Positions 23,201 through 38,200 of a stretch of 64,000 bases of DNA are shown here, one piece after another. This DNA comes from Corella eumyota (taxonomy: Eukaryota > Chordata > Ascidiacea > Phlebobranchia > Corellidae). The stretch is taken from positions 2,046,001 through 2,110,000 of the forward strand of contig OY720102.1 of assembly GCA_963082875.1 (NCBI GenBank), given 5' to 3'. Numbering within the stretch: the stretch's first letter is position 1; each line of letters starts with the position of its first letter. The notes beneath the pieces are model-generated. The model saw only the letters and a list, made by a program, of their open reading frames with translations, was not told the DNA's origin and ran no database searches. Both the position numbers and the translations under genes were made by a program.

Positions 23201-26200
23201 AATAAATTCATTTTATTTTTACAATTTTTTGATCGGTCGATTAAGCTTACTAATTTTGTAACTATGTTGGCAACTTAATTTAATTTTAATATTATATTCC
23301 CGCGAAATGTGTAGTAAATACTTTTTCACCGCTCTTATTAAATAGTCAATACTTTTTACACACCATTTAAAATATATTTAACAGCAATGTTTTTTTTCTT
23401 GAATTCACAAATTAGTTAAACTTTTACCTTCTATATTAGGTGGTACAAAGATGGCGAAGTTGTTAACATCCCGGGCATTGAGAAACGTCACGAACTTCGT
23501 TGTGTTGGAAATGTTTACCAACTTATTATAAGAAATGTAAAGGCTGAAGATGCGGGGACTTATACACTGGATATTGGTGGAGAGAAATTCGATGCTGTGT
23601 TAACTATTAAAGGTACAATTATGTTACTTGATGATTATATTTATTTTTAATTTAAGAAAGCTGACCTTACAGCCTGAACATGATTTAGCTTTTGTTCTTT
23701 TTTTTATCTGTATAAAAACAGTAAAATTTGAACACTAGATCTTATGTGAGAATGGTCCGTTTTGCTTTTAAAACCTGTACAAATCAAGGTATATTAGTTA
23801 GTTTGCATGGTATATTTACCTGGTGTTATATTATTATTCTAAAAAAATTATTAAATATTGTACATTGACGATAATTTATATAAAATTGTTTTATTAAATA
23901 TATGCACTTAACCTTAGAGACTTTACAATTGTTTTTAAATGCTTTTCGGAAGCAGAGTTAAATTTTTTTTGTTACTGTTAATTAGAGCAACCGTTGGAGT
24001 TCTCAAGTGGTTTAAAAGCTCAAACAGCCAGAGTTCACGGACGTTGCGTGTTCGAATGCGTGGTCACAAGGAGGAGCCAGAGAGTTACCTGGATGAAGAA
24101 TGGTGAGGAGATTCGACTTAGGGGAAGTACCGGACGGATCCAAGCCGTGTCAGAGGCAAAAGTTCATAGGTTTATAACATTTTTTTTGTTACAAAATTTT
24201 GAACTAGATTTTTGGCTTACAATTACTTCTGTTGTATAAGTATAAGGTGTGAATTAGACCACTTAACATATTATTTAGTTTTATTATTTGCTATATATTT
24301 GTTTTTTTAGCCGTCATTAATTTGTACATACCCGTAATTTTGTTTAATTGAATTTTTTAGGCTTATTATATCGGAGATAGCGATGCAAGATGCTGGTAAA
24401 TATTCAGCCAAGTTGGGGGATTTGGAATCGTCAGCTGAACTTAATGTTAGTGGTAAGTATATGTGTTGTTATAAGGTCTTATTGTAAACACGTTGATATG
24501 CTTAATTTTCTGTACTGTAATTTTTAATATAAGACAAGACCTAGTAAAAAATTGACATTTGCCATTTTAAAAAGCGGTGACTTTAATTTTTTAAAGTAAA
24601 TATACAAAGATTCGCAAACTTTTCTAGCTGTTTTTAATCTGTTTATTTATCAGGTGATATAAACCGTATGAACTCCTGCTAACTTAAAAAAAAATCAGCA
24701 GTTTAATTCTGTAATATCATAAACTACCAAAGTCAACTCCAGACTGGGTCGGGGTAACTGAGATATCCTATGTTTAGGTCGTGAAGTCGACCATTTTACA
24801 TCAAGAATAAATACATACAAAAAAATATTTTAGATTTTTTTTGACAAGTCATTTTTGTAAATTATGTTTCAGCTGCCCCAGTAAGATTTCGACAACGTCT
24901 CACTAATACTGAGGTTAAAGAAAAGGCGACAGCAACATTTGAATGCTCGGTCAGTACTAAGGAAATTAAACCGGTTTGGACGATTAATGGAAAGGAAATA
25001 ACATCTGATTCAAGGTAGTCATATTGATTATGCATATTTTTACTAGTTAGTTAATAACTATATTAGATTACCTATAAAACTGACCAAAACATTAACTAAT
25101 AATCTGGTATTATATCTGGTCAATTATATTAGAATCTGCCAAAGGTAACAACTTAAAATTTAAGTCATTAATTAGCCTGTAAAGTTAGGCTTTTTTCAAT
25201 GAGAATTTAAATAAAGAATTATGTTTGTCAAAAACTTTAATTATAACACCAAAGCATAATTAAAAATCTATTAATTAGGTTGTTAAGGTTAATTTACATC
25301 ACAATCAACCACATAAAATGTATCACTCCGCCTGTCATGATATCATAACGCCAGGTATTCATGCGCGCATATGCTTTTAATTGGTTTGAGGCATTAAGTC
25401 ATAATTCTCGAAGGAGGCCAACTTTAAAGAGCAATAGAATGGATGTATTGCCAACCTTCTAACGTTAATTATTTTATTGATAAGTAACGCAGCTGCCGAA
25501 GCGGTGAATTTTGCATTTCTCTTTTTAATTAATAAAAAAAGAGTCAAAAGCGTTTATCAATTTATTTTTTTTAAATTTGTTTAACATTAAGTACAATACA
25601 TGACATCATCAATGCATTGTCCTATGACGTCATAGCACCAGTGGGGCAAAAATTGCCTTTTTTGTACTAGTTTTTTGCATGTTTGTTTAATATCTTGGTT
25701 TTTTATATTTTTAGGTACACTATAAAGACGGGAGATGTGCATAAACTAACTATCAAGAAAGTGATGTTATCGGACCACAATGCTGAGATTAAAGTTTCTT
25801 TCGGTGATGTTGTTTCAAAAGCTGAACTTCAAGTTAACGGTGATTAACATGATTTGATCAATTTTTTCTTAAACATGTAGGCTTCCTGTAACAATAGATA
25901 TTACCTACGAACCGTAGCTATAGTGAAATGTAATATATTTGCTGTAACTGGTCTGTATTATTGCCTTTTTTGATGTTTATTGTTTAAAAATATACTAAAA
26001 ATATACTTTTTTATGTAGTAACAAGGCAATATATAGAGAAAAACTTGTTAAAAATTTGATATACTATCTCAATCAACAACCTATTTATTTTATTATTACA
26101 ACATTTATACATTTACTATAAGTAAACTAAATCTCTATAGTATAACAGTTTTAAAGTCTTTTAAATTATTTTCTTTACAGCCAAACCGATTAAGGTCTTG

Positions 26201-29200
26201 CATAGGATGCAGGATACAAAATGTAAAGCTGGAGGATCAGCTGAGTTCTCCTGTGAGATCGATGATGTGGATGCAGATGCACAAGTCCAGTGGTTTAAGG
26301 ATGACCAACTTTTAAAGGTAAAGATTATAGAATACTTTAAGTTTTTGTTAAATTAAAGCTATATTTAAAGTATATAATTAAATAATTTTAACCGTCAGCA
26401 TGGTGTAGGGGTCAAAACACTTGGCTTCACTACATGTCTCGGGGTCGATTCCTACTGCTCTTGTGCTGCAGTGCCTTTGAGTAGAGCGCTATAAACGGTA
26501 TAAACTTCTGCTGAGCTTATACTTAATCAGCAACCTAAATGTCGGGCAATTATATTCTATAATATTTCAAACTGTCAAAAGTAACTCGAGACTAGGTCGG
26601 GGTAAGTGTTATTACGTTTAGGTCATCAAGTTGACAGACATTCTTACTTCGAGGGTTGTCAATTTACTTTTACATAAATTAGAGTTGCATTTAGGCCTGG
26701 GTTTAATATTGCAGATAGGCTAGCAAGCACTAGGCTCTAATTATAACCTTTGTGTTTTTTTGGCGACAATATAGAACAATCTACTTCTTTATTTATATTT
26801 TTCTCAACTAATTAAATTTATATTCAGCCGTCCAAGAAATTTGAGATGACGAAACGAAGGGGAAAATATTTCTTGAAATTAAACGGAGTAAGTGAAGCTG
26901 ACGAGGGACTTTATCAGTTCCAGATAAGAGGGGTTCGTTCTGAAGCTCATTTGACTTGTAATGGTAAGTCGATTTTTTTGTTCTCGATGTGTTAAAACCT
27001 AAACATAGTGTAACTACTGTTACCCCGACCCAGTTTCGAGTTGCTTTTGCCAGTTTGGGATACAATAGATTATAATCGCTCGATAAGTAAGCTTCTGGTT
27101 AAGTATTATTTCAGCAAAAGTTCATACTGTTTATAGCACCCTTACTCAAGGGCAATACATGATAAGTGCAGGGTGGATTGAACCCAGGACATCAATTAGT
27201 GAAATATAAAGAAAGATGTAGGTAAGCGCCATACGCTGACGAAGAATTAAACTCAAAACAATAATAAAATAGTAAAAACAATCATTTAAATATGCAAATC
27301 TTATCAAAATACTTTGTACTTACTAACTACATTATTTTTTACGGGTATTGACTTATGGGTATGTTCTACGGCTACGGTGACGTAATCGATAGTTTTGTCG
27401 TGCGCGTCGATGGTGTAACGGTTAGCATTGGTGCCTTCCAAGCACTAGTTCCGGGTTCGACTCCCGGTCGACGCATTTGTTAATTTTTTTTTATTTGGTA
27501 AATGTTTTATTATTTTATTAATAGCCACTACTGTATAAAGAAATAAACTACAAAAAAACATGCTAATTTTTTTAAATAATTTTCTCGATTAAAATTAAAT
27601 GTAAACATTTAAAATAAATTTTTAAAAAATATAAAAATGCGTCGACCGGGAGTCGAACCCGGAACTAGTGCTTGGAAGGCACCAATGCTAACCGTTACAC
27701 CATCGACGCCCATGTTGTAACACCGCTTACAATGCGTTCCAAGCCGAATTAGTGTTTGATTTAATAAGTGCCTGGTGTACTTCACTTTAATTGGGCACTC
27801 AACCAATTATTTAACTATTTTGTATTATTTTAAATTTAAAAAATATTTAAATTTTTGGAGGATTTTTGGTCACCCCTAGTCAGTACTCTTAGTACCTAAC
27901 TCTAAGGCGTTTAGGCATAGAAGCAGTGGGGATTGAACCTTGAACCTTGTATGATGATTTAAGGAGTTTAAACCTAACAATGCTTATGTTGCTGTAACGT
28001 TTTGAAGCGTTTGTAATTAACGTTCTAGTACGGGTTGCCCGACGCGCCTTTTGAGGTGCAGACCTTGATTAAATTCCTTAGTACTTAATTATGTATTTTG
28101 GGGCAGTGTAATTTTGCCAGTCACGTGGCACTGTTGGTCTGCTTGGTTGTTGCTTGTTTTTCGGGGAGTTCTGACTAGAGTGCTTCGTATACTGACGTGT
28201 TTATTTTTGTCTCTGATTTGTAACTATTGTTGTATATTTTAGACCTTTATAGCTTTGTTTTATCTTCTAATATTAAACCGTAATATATAGTGCACTCTAC
28301 TACTAGCAAGGTTACAACTGGTCTTCCGATGGGCCTTTAATACAGGGTTCTGGACAAAAGCTGTACCTAATTTAGTTGTTAGCTTATTTAGATAGAAACA
28401 ATTTGGTTACATTGCAAACAACGACCCTGCCTATAAAACTAACTAATGTGCTAGACATGTTTTTATTAAATTTATTTAAATTTTTATTTTTGTAATTGTT
28501 TCTAGACCCTCCTGTTGTGGATAAATCATTCTTGGAGAAATTAAGAAAGAATCCACTAAAGTTTAAAGCTGGATCAACAGCAAAAATAGTGGTTCCGTTC
28601 AGTGGAAAAGCTGCTACCAGGTACGTACACTTTAAACTTTTTATTAAAATATTTTTGTTGTAAGTTTATTTTAACATGTCATTGTATTTTATGACTTTAT
28701 GATTGCCCAGGCTTCGATTATTTTTAACATGAATGTTTATAAATATACAGCTAATATTAATATATATACCGGCAGCGTGGTGTAGTGGTAAGAACACTTG
28801 CTACACCACTAATGAGGTCGTGGGTTCAATCCCCACTGCTCTCATGCTGTAGCACCCTTGGGTAAGGCGCTATAAACGGTGTGAACTCCTGCTGAGCCAG
28901 CACTAAATCAGCACCATAATTATCGGGCAATTGTAATCCATATAATATCCCAAATTGCCACAGGCAACTCGAGACTGGGTTGGAGTAACTGATGTTACTC
29001 TATGTTTAAGTTGCGCATTCGACTTTTCCACATCGAGGATAAAGACATATACAAAAAAAAATATATATATATATAAATAGGGAGTTTTGAAAAATATGCA
29101 TTGGTTAAGCTTTTATTTTTTCAACCGTTGTAATACAGTGGTCGGCAATCGCTATAAAACAGTGCCGCTCTGTTAGAAGTACGTTACCAGGCCACATGCT

Positions 29201-32200
29201 TTTCCAGGTTAATTGCTTTGCGGCAGAAATGCGTTTATTTTTTGATTTGTTAGCTTATTTTGTCTTAAAAAAATTTAAAAATGTTAATCATCGGGTTAAT
29301 GTAAGAATGAATTGCTTTAAACTTAATATATATATAGGTGAGCATTTGTGTTTTTTTAAAGGCTGGTCCGCAAATAAAAAACAGTTTTAAATCGGTCTGC
29401 GGTTAAAAAAGGGTTGCCGACCCCTACTATAAAATATAAAATACACACCAAAATAAGGCAAAGAAAAAATGATTCACCCACAAACTTAAAGCAATAACAG
29501 TTAATTTTTAACAACAATGGGTGCTCAAATTAAGTCGTCTACACTTGTCAAATATCAACATTTTAAAGACATTACTTAGTGCAGTTATTTTGAATCTAAC
29601 TAGCTTGTTTCTCCTCAAAATGATTTGTAATTTTTTGTGCCAACTCTTTAGCTAATATATCTGGTTCTCTTCCCAAGCCTCCCATATAAGGTGGTAGGAT
29701 TGTCTTTCCAATTTTATCGTAAATCGACGAATATTTTCCACCATGACATTTCAGCAAATTTCGAAACCGCTTTTTCATGAAAGGTTTTGAAACGAATAGA
29801 ATGGCGCTCAGAGTTTGCATTTCGTTAAAAAATTCAATTGATTTAATTCTTACCGGCATCCAATCTTGCCACAATTTAGTCAAACCTCTGATTGATTTTC
29901 GTGGATAATTTCGCAGGGATGCCATTGGAAAATGCTCGATATCGTCGATTAAAATCAAACCATTTATTTGAAAACTCTCGTCTTTCAACATCACTTCCGC
30001 TGACGTCACCCCGTACGCGAAAACTTCATATAGTGTGACGTCACTATCACATTTCTCGGGACGATAGATGCAAACATTTTCACCGTTTTTAGCTGATTCG
30101 TCTAAGCAATACATCACCCCGCTGTTTACAACCCTTTCTAGTGCTTTTAAATCCCCAACTTTCTCGAATACTTCTGGAAATTTCTTCCGACATTCGTGAT
30201 ATTTTCTTAACAACTTTAACGCCGATTTTTGATCGAAATTCCTCGCTCGCAGAAATCGTAAAATAAACGCATCATCAGTTTGAAATAAAGGGGTAAAATT
30301 ATTCTCTATATATTTAGCTTTAAGTTGGTCAATGGCTTCCCATCGTTCTTGGTCGGTTGTGGGTTCATTTAACTCTTTGGTTGCTTTCTGTTGAAGTTCT
30401 TTGCTGAGTGTACATACATACCGTTGGCTCATCTTTAAATTTTATTAGATTACTAATAAAATAAGGTTCTGCAAAGCAAAAAAAGATTAAAAAAAGCTCT
30501 GAGGCGAAACAAATTTTCTTCTACCTAACAACCCGTTAAAATTATTAATTTATAAGCCTAAAAATGTATCTAAATGTACAACCTCGTAGAATTAAACTGT
30601 AACTTTTTAATAAATACTAGATTTCATTTATAAAAAAATTACATTATTCAAATTCATTTTTCCCTTTTCTGCCTTTTTTATCAATAAAAATTAGAAGGTG
30701 GGTTTACAAATACAGACAATAGATTAAAATAAAAAACAAGCGACTTTATTGTTCCCCTAAATCAACAAATAATTATCGCGTGACGTCATCAAAAAGTAAC
30801 ACATATAATTTGTCTGAAAATTTATGACGACATTATCGTTAACATGTAAATGAAATGACGGCTTTATAAAAGCTGCATTTACACAAACCTGTTATTTCAT
30901 GAACACTCTTTAAAGTTGATATAGTAATAAAATTTTTAGCTATTATAGTTTTAAGCAAAAACCGTTAAGTTAGTAATGAATTGGTAATCAGCAACAAAAC
31001 ACAACATCATACAAAAAAGGCAAAAGATAAGACTGTAGCCTAGATGTCTTACCAGGCAAAATCACGTGTTTCTAAGGGGTTGCTACAATATATTTATTTT
31101 ACTTTAATTTTTTAATTTTGGAAAGTTATTTTTTAATATTTGAACATTTACTTTCAGTGCATCTTGGACGAACGGAAGGGTCACCTTGACCGAGAGAGGT
31201 CGCTTCCACATGGAAAATGGAAGAGGAACTGTCACCTTAGAAGTTAAGGAGTGTAAAGTAACCGACTCTGGTACGTACGCCGTGTCGATCTTCAACGAAA
31301 GCGGGGACGCGGTGATCGAAATCCCGGTCAAAATTGTGGGTAAGTCCGGAGCTAAAAATTAAAAATTTCTTAATCACAAGTTGAAGCATTTTTAACTAAA
31401 TTTAACTATTTTTTATCCGTACTACCTTAACATGTTTTTTTGTTGGGATACAATGTGCTTGTTGTGAAGGGTTTTAAGTTATTTGTAAACGCCGGGCTTA
31501 AAGACAGATTGCGTAGCATTTAAAAGGCTTTAACCCGAAACCTTTTAACCTGTAGTTTTATGCCATGACCGCTTAACCACTCTATCCAACTACTTAATTT
31601 TTTTACAATATTTTTAGACAAACCACCGCCACCTTCTGGCGAAATTGCATTCTCAGACGTCATAGCTGACTCTGTGACGTTGTCATGGAATCCACCAATT
31701 GATGAAAATGCTTGCGTAGACGATTACATCATCGAAGCAAAAGGTAATATTGATTATGACATCACCAATAAACACGGCAGCTTTTTATGCTTATGACGTA
31801 ATAATAAAATAATAATGACGTCACAATGCTACGCAGATGCATCGGGAAGATGGAAACCTGTTGGTAGGGTATCTGGGGATAAGACCCAGCATAAAGTAAC
31901 AGGGTTAAAAGAGGGAACCCCGTACACATTCAGGGTGAAGTCGTCCAATCAGGAGGGGTTAAGTGATCCCCTGGAGTCAAAGCAAGTCACCCCGACAGCG
32001 TTGGATGTCGCGCCTCAAATTGATCCAAAGGTAATCACAAAAAAATGTTTTGTTTTTCCGGTAGTGTGGCGAACCGGTCATGGCGTCGGACTACGAGCCG
32101 AAAGGTTTTGGGTTCGAGCCGCACTAACGTCACACTATTCGACCTTGAGCCAGGCGTTTACGGATAGCTCAATCACGTCATAACAGCACACCTTTCCCCA

Positions 32201-35200
32201 ATAAAAAATATAAAACCTATTACCTTAAGGTGATATGGAAAAAAATATTTTGTTTTTATAAATATTTTTAATAGCGATTTTAGTTGGGCTTTTTCAATAA
32301 AACGGTTTATATTTGAAGGAGATAGGTTGTAAGGGTCGAACTTGCAAGGGTAGTAGTATAAAAAGGTCTAATTAGCTTTAATTTACCATTTTATTCTTTT
32401 TTACAATTTCAGGATGTCTTAAATAAATTTATTGGGTTATTTAAATAAAATTGGATTAAAAAAGTCACACAATCATAATGTAAAAATGTCAACTAAGCAG
32501 CTTAAGTTAATTATTTACCTGTTTATAATCTTAGGATGTCTTAACAAATAAAATGTTACTAACTTGGCAATGTTATCTGTTTAGGTGGGTGCTATTTAAG
32601 TTAAAATATAGTAAAAATTAAACCCAGAACTTCGGACAAAAATAAAATTAAGGTTTAAATATTGAATTATGAGACCAATTGCTTAACGCTTTTATTTTAT
32701 TCACTACATCGATAAGTATTAAATTCTATTACATTAGGTTATTGAACAACTTGAAAAAAATCCAATCTTCGTCAAAGCTGGTGAAACTGCCACCATAAAA
32801 GTACCATGTACGGGGAACTCCCCTCCTAGTTCGAGTTGGAGACATAACGGTGAAGAAATATTACCAGTCAAGGTAATGTTGGTTTTATCTAGTTTTTGGA
32901 CGTAGCAAGGGTTGTTCAATGTTATAACTTTATTGTTGTTTTGTCGAAGAGCAGTTTTGTAAAGATATATAGCTTTAGTGTCTTAAAAATTGTTTAAATT
33001 TGGGGGCATATTTTGGTGGTTGTTTTAGCTATACTTTAATACAATTAAATATAAATAATACAGTTTTAAGGCCTTGTGACTACATTTAATTCTACCAAAT
33101 GATTTAACATGTCTTTACTTTAGCGAATCCCCCATTTTATTGTTTACTTTGAATATGTTATCGTGTTATACCCTTATACCTAGCTGTCTGGACCCTTATT
33201 AGTGCAAGCTTTTAGCCTATATATTAAGTAACTTTGTTAAGTATCTTGTTGGTTTAATTGTTTTAAAATCAATTGTATGTAATTATTCGTGATGCGAGTT
33301 AGTAAACGGCTGTGCTTGCATTCCTCCCAATGATAAACTATAAATCATTAGTACGACCTATATAAAAAAATTCGGTAAAAGCGTTACAGTACTCTGTATT
33401 ATATTGTTATATGTGTATGACTTATTATTTTAATTTTATACAGCATCACCGAGCTACTAAATCGTCGTCTATGAACGATGTAACACTGAGAATAACCAAG
33501 TGTCAAGCTTCAGACAGTGGAGTTTATGAGGCCAGGATATTTAACGACGTTGGTGGGGTGACTTTAAAGACGAAAATAGTGGTGCTAGGTAAGTACTTTT
33601 AAAAAGAAACTTTTTACATTTATTTTCTATGTGACAATCCTATTTTTACGATCTAAACATAAAGTAACATTCGTTACCCTGACCCAGTCTCGAGTTGCAT
33701 TTGGCAGTTTGGTTATAATTATAGCTGCCCAATAATAAAGATGCTAATTATGTATTGACTCAGCAAGAGTTTATACCGTTTATGGCGCTTTATTTAAAAG
33801 CGCTACAGTATAAAAGGACTGTGGATCGAACCTAGGTTCTCGTGTAGTAAAGCCAAGTGTTTTAACCGCTACACCACACTGCCGGTTTACATTCTCACCA
33901 ACGATTATATTTTAGATGTTCCTGACTTTTCGAAAGCGAATATTAAATTCGACAAAGTTACCCCCAAAGAAGTAAGTATGTCCTGGGATGCTCCTGAACA
34001 AGACGGGGGAAGTCCCGTGGATTCTTACATCATAGAAAGAGCTTTTTCGGGAAGTGACAAATTTGAAAAGGTAAACAAATTAAAAAAAATAATTTTAATT
34101 TTTTTGTGTAGGCTACGTTAAAAAATTGTAAATAACTTATATACTACGTTTTAGCAAATTTATCAGGTTTTGTAATACTACTTCATTATAATTGTTAATT
34201 TTACTATTTATTGCTTATTTACACTAAGCTTATTATACTTAGATCGGTGAAACAAAAGCTGGAAGTACAAATTACAAATGTACAAACTGTGAGGCAGGGG
34301 TGGAATATGTTTTCCGAGTTCGTGCTGTTAATAAACAAGGCAAAAGTGAACCAGCAACCTCTAAGCCTATTACTTGTGGAATTGCAGTCAGTAAGTACAC
34401 GAATTAGTAAATACTTAATGATAAATGTCTGCCAGGATAAGTAGGATTTAAAAAGCTGTTTGAATGTTGATTTAGTTATATTTTTGAGTTTATTTCTTCG
34501 ATTTTTAGGCAGATATTTAAAACCTTTATTGTATATGCCTTAAATACTTTTGGGCCTGGCTTAAAATTAATCATACTTGTAAACTTGACAGTGTAATTAA
34601 TGCATTTAAACATGCTTACTATCTTGTTGATTTTATTTTATTATTTCCAAACAAGAGTTCATTAAACACCAATTTAAACTTTTTGATTTGTTTTAGTTCC
34701 ACCAACTGTGAGCGCTGAAACGATCAAGGCTCTCACCCAGAAACCAATGACCGTAAAAGCGGGACAAACTTGTAGGTTGAAGGTGCCTTATTCCGGAGGT
34801 CAACCTCCTCCCACTATCACCTGGGAAAAGGATGGGGTCCCACTAAAAGGTAACATAATATATAGCTTTAATTATTTGTATGAACCATAATATTATTGTA
34901 CACTAGTATTTTATATGGGGATTGTACACTGCACTGGTATTTTTATAGTTGAAATGTTTTATCATTGTACACTGGTATTTATTTAGTTAGACTTGTATTT
35001 TTATAGACCGGCAATTTTGTAGCTAGACTGGTATTATTAAAGTTACACTGGTGTTTTTATAGTTGTGCCGTTAGGAATACATTTTACGTTGCTCCGACAT
35101 GGTAACAGTTGGAATCAAACACAAGATCTCGTGTACCACTTCCTAGTATTACTGGTTCCTCAAACTTTAAATTGATTTTTCTAATTCACAGACGAAGGCA

Positions 35201-38200
35201 ATCGACTTATATGCAGCAGTGATTCAAAGAACGCACAAACTTGTATCCATAAATGCTCGGGTCAGGATAGTGGTCGATATGTTTGTAAGCTTAAGAACGA
35301 AGCTGGTGAGGTTATTATACCTATTGATGTCAACGTTTTAGGTAAAGTTAAACCTTAGTACTTGTTTAAAATATAACTATATGTAGAATAACTTGTTTTT
35401 TGTTACTAAAATTGACATTTATATTAATTTCTTTAAATTATTGAGAATAAGTTTTTAAAAACGGCAGCGTAGTGTATTAGTGAGAACACTTGCTACAACA
35501 CCATGAGGTCGTGGGTTCAATTCCCACTGTTCTCATGCCGTAGCGCCCTTGAGTAAGGCGCTATAAACGGTATGAACTCTTACTTAATCAGCAGCATAAT
35601 TACCAGCCAATTATAATCTCTATAATATCTAAAACTGCTAAAGGCAACTCGAGACTGGGTCGGAGTAACTGATGTTACTCTATGTTTAAGTCGCGCATTC
35701 CACCTTTCCACATCATAGATCAATTTGTACAAAAAAATATAAATATACATTTTTGGTATTTTGTTATAATAAAACACTTAACTTTCTATATACAGACATA
35801 CCTTCTAAAATCACCTCTCCTATCGAGTTCAGTGATATATCGTCTAAGGGGGTGACTATTAACTGGAAGGCGATCGAAAACGACGGAGGGTCAAAGGTTA
35901 CTCACTACGTCATCGAGAAAAAGGAAGAAGGCAGAAAAGTCTGGAGTTCAGGTATTTTTAAACGTTTTTAGTAAAAAGTTCGTAAAAAAATAACTTTTTT
36001 TGTAGATTTTTTAAAAATTCTGTTATTTAATTATTTTTGTTTATTTTTAGTTGGCAAAACCAGCGGCGGGGACTTAACTAGTTTTAGAGCTGGTGTACCT
36101 GCCGGGAAAACTTACAAGTTCCGAATTAAAGCTGTAACCGAAGTAGGGGAGGGCGAAGCCAAGGAATCTGAAGCAGTCACTGTAAAAGATCCATTTGGTA
36201 AAAACAGTTTTTGTGGCAGTTATTTTACAGATTAGTACGTCATAAATTAGGTTAAATAAGTGTCATTGTTACCCAACTGTAACTTATATTGTAACGTAAT
36301 GATAACCTTTATTTATTGCCATAGGTTTATGAATGTTTTTTTTCTAAATGTAGTTTTTAAATGTTAAAAAACTTAGATTTCTAAATTAATAATATTTTGT
36401 TAATAAATGAGTTGGTATATAATTAAAAGTTTCGTTGTTCAGATGCCCCATCTGCTGTTACTGGGAATATTGAATTAGTTGAATCTACAAACGATTCGAT
36501 CACCATTTCATGGGACAAGGTAAGTTTAACATTACTGTAATATTTTTTTGTATTACATGAGGTAGTTTAACAACATTGTTTTTGAAATAAAGTGGATTTA
36601 TTAACTTTTTGTGCTATGTTATTAAATTTTTTGATATTGCAAAATTAAAATTAAGTTACCGTCCATCAAGTTGTTCACTAAGTCACGTGATACAGTTCAC
36701 CGAGATAAGCTGTGCTCACTTGAATAAAGGTGTAAGCACGTGACTAAGGACAGATTACAAGTTAAAGTTAACATAAACATGGCGGATTTGTGACAGTTTA
36801 GCAAGCTAGCATTAATTTTATTGTTTAAAGCTAAAACTTATGAGTATTTTAAACTGGTTTAATTTCTACAAACGACTTGTTGTTTATTTGAAAGGTTACA
36901 AACGATGGCGGAAGTCCGCTTAAAGGATATTATATTGAAAAACGTAAGAAGGGAACTTCAACATGGTCGAGATGTAATCCTGACAAGCCATGCAAAGATC
37001 ATCAATATAAGGTAAATAAATATTAGCTTAGATATGGTGGTTGTTGATAGCTATTGCTTTTATGGCAGGGTCACCAAAGTATTCAGGGTTTGGTGACCCT
37101 GCCATAACATACTTAAAGACTTTGTGTAAACAATAATATTTATGGCATGTTTTAAATTATTAAATTTATTTTTAAATTATTTTGCCATGTTTTAAATTAC
37201 TTTGCCATTTTTCCCCGTCGCATTATTGTAGTATGTATTGTATATTTTTTGTTTACTTTTATATAAAACAAATTGCAGTTACATGTAATTTTTTAAACAC
37301 AAAAACGTATATTATAACACATTTTTATAAATATGCCTATACCCAATTTTATAAATACGCTTATACTTGTGAGTTAAATACCTTTACATACCAGTATTTA
37401 AACTAAATATTTAACCTAACCTATTCTATAACGCTTTATTATTAACTTACAGTCAACGAATCTGAGACAAGACCAGGAATACGAGTTCCGAGTGATTGCC
37501 GTGAACGCCGCGGGCGAGGGTGACCCTTCGCGGGCTTCGAGGCCGATAACTGCCGCCGTTCCTGTTGCTCCACCCGGGGAACCAAGTGATCTTGAGATGA
37601 TAGACTCCACGAACAGTTCGCTCAGTTTTTCATGGAAAGGAACAAACGAACAAGGAGGATCTGAACTTTTGGGCTACGACATTGAACTTAAAAAGGTAAT
37701 TAATTATAGACTTTAAGTTATAAAAAAAATTTAAACTTAACAACTCTTCTTTCTTAACCTTAAGCCTTACACAGAACTTAATTCTTCCTCCTATCCTTAA
37801 CCTAACTATAACCTTTATCTCCTACTTATAACGTTTGTGTTCAAAACACCTTTTACTACTTAGTTTAACGTAATTGAATTTTTCAATAATATTATTTACA
37901 TTTGCCTTCTATTTTAAATTTAATGGTAATAGTTAAATACTCTTGCCACATAAACTTTATTTATCTTGTGTTTTATTTTTACACTTTTAAAATATTAAAG
38001 TCACTTATATGCCAATATCCAAGTGAAAAATCCCTTTTAGTACTAACTCAATCTTACAAGGCTCTTAACATTCTCCAAATTAAATACATATCCATTATAA
38101 GAAACATATAAGTCACTGATATGCCAAATGCCAAGTCAACAAACATTTTAAAAACTGGTTCAAATTTAAGACTTTATACAATGTCCAAATCAAATTTGTT

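Noticed and set aside
27609-27806. 65-residue minus-strand open frame
   Set aside because: It runs through the minus-strand tRNA-Gly gene and has no protein features.
29196-29390. 64-residue plus-strand open frame
   Set aside because: Lies wholly within the non-autonomous hAT-like element and has no transposase similarity.
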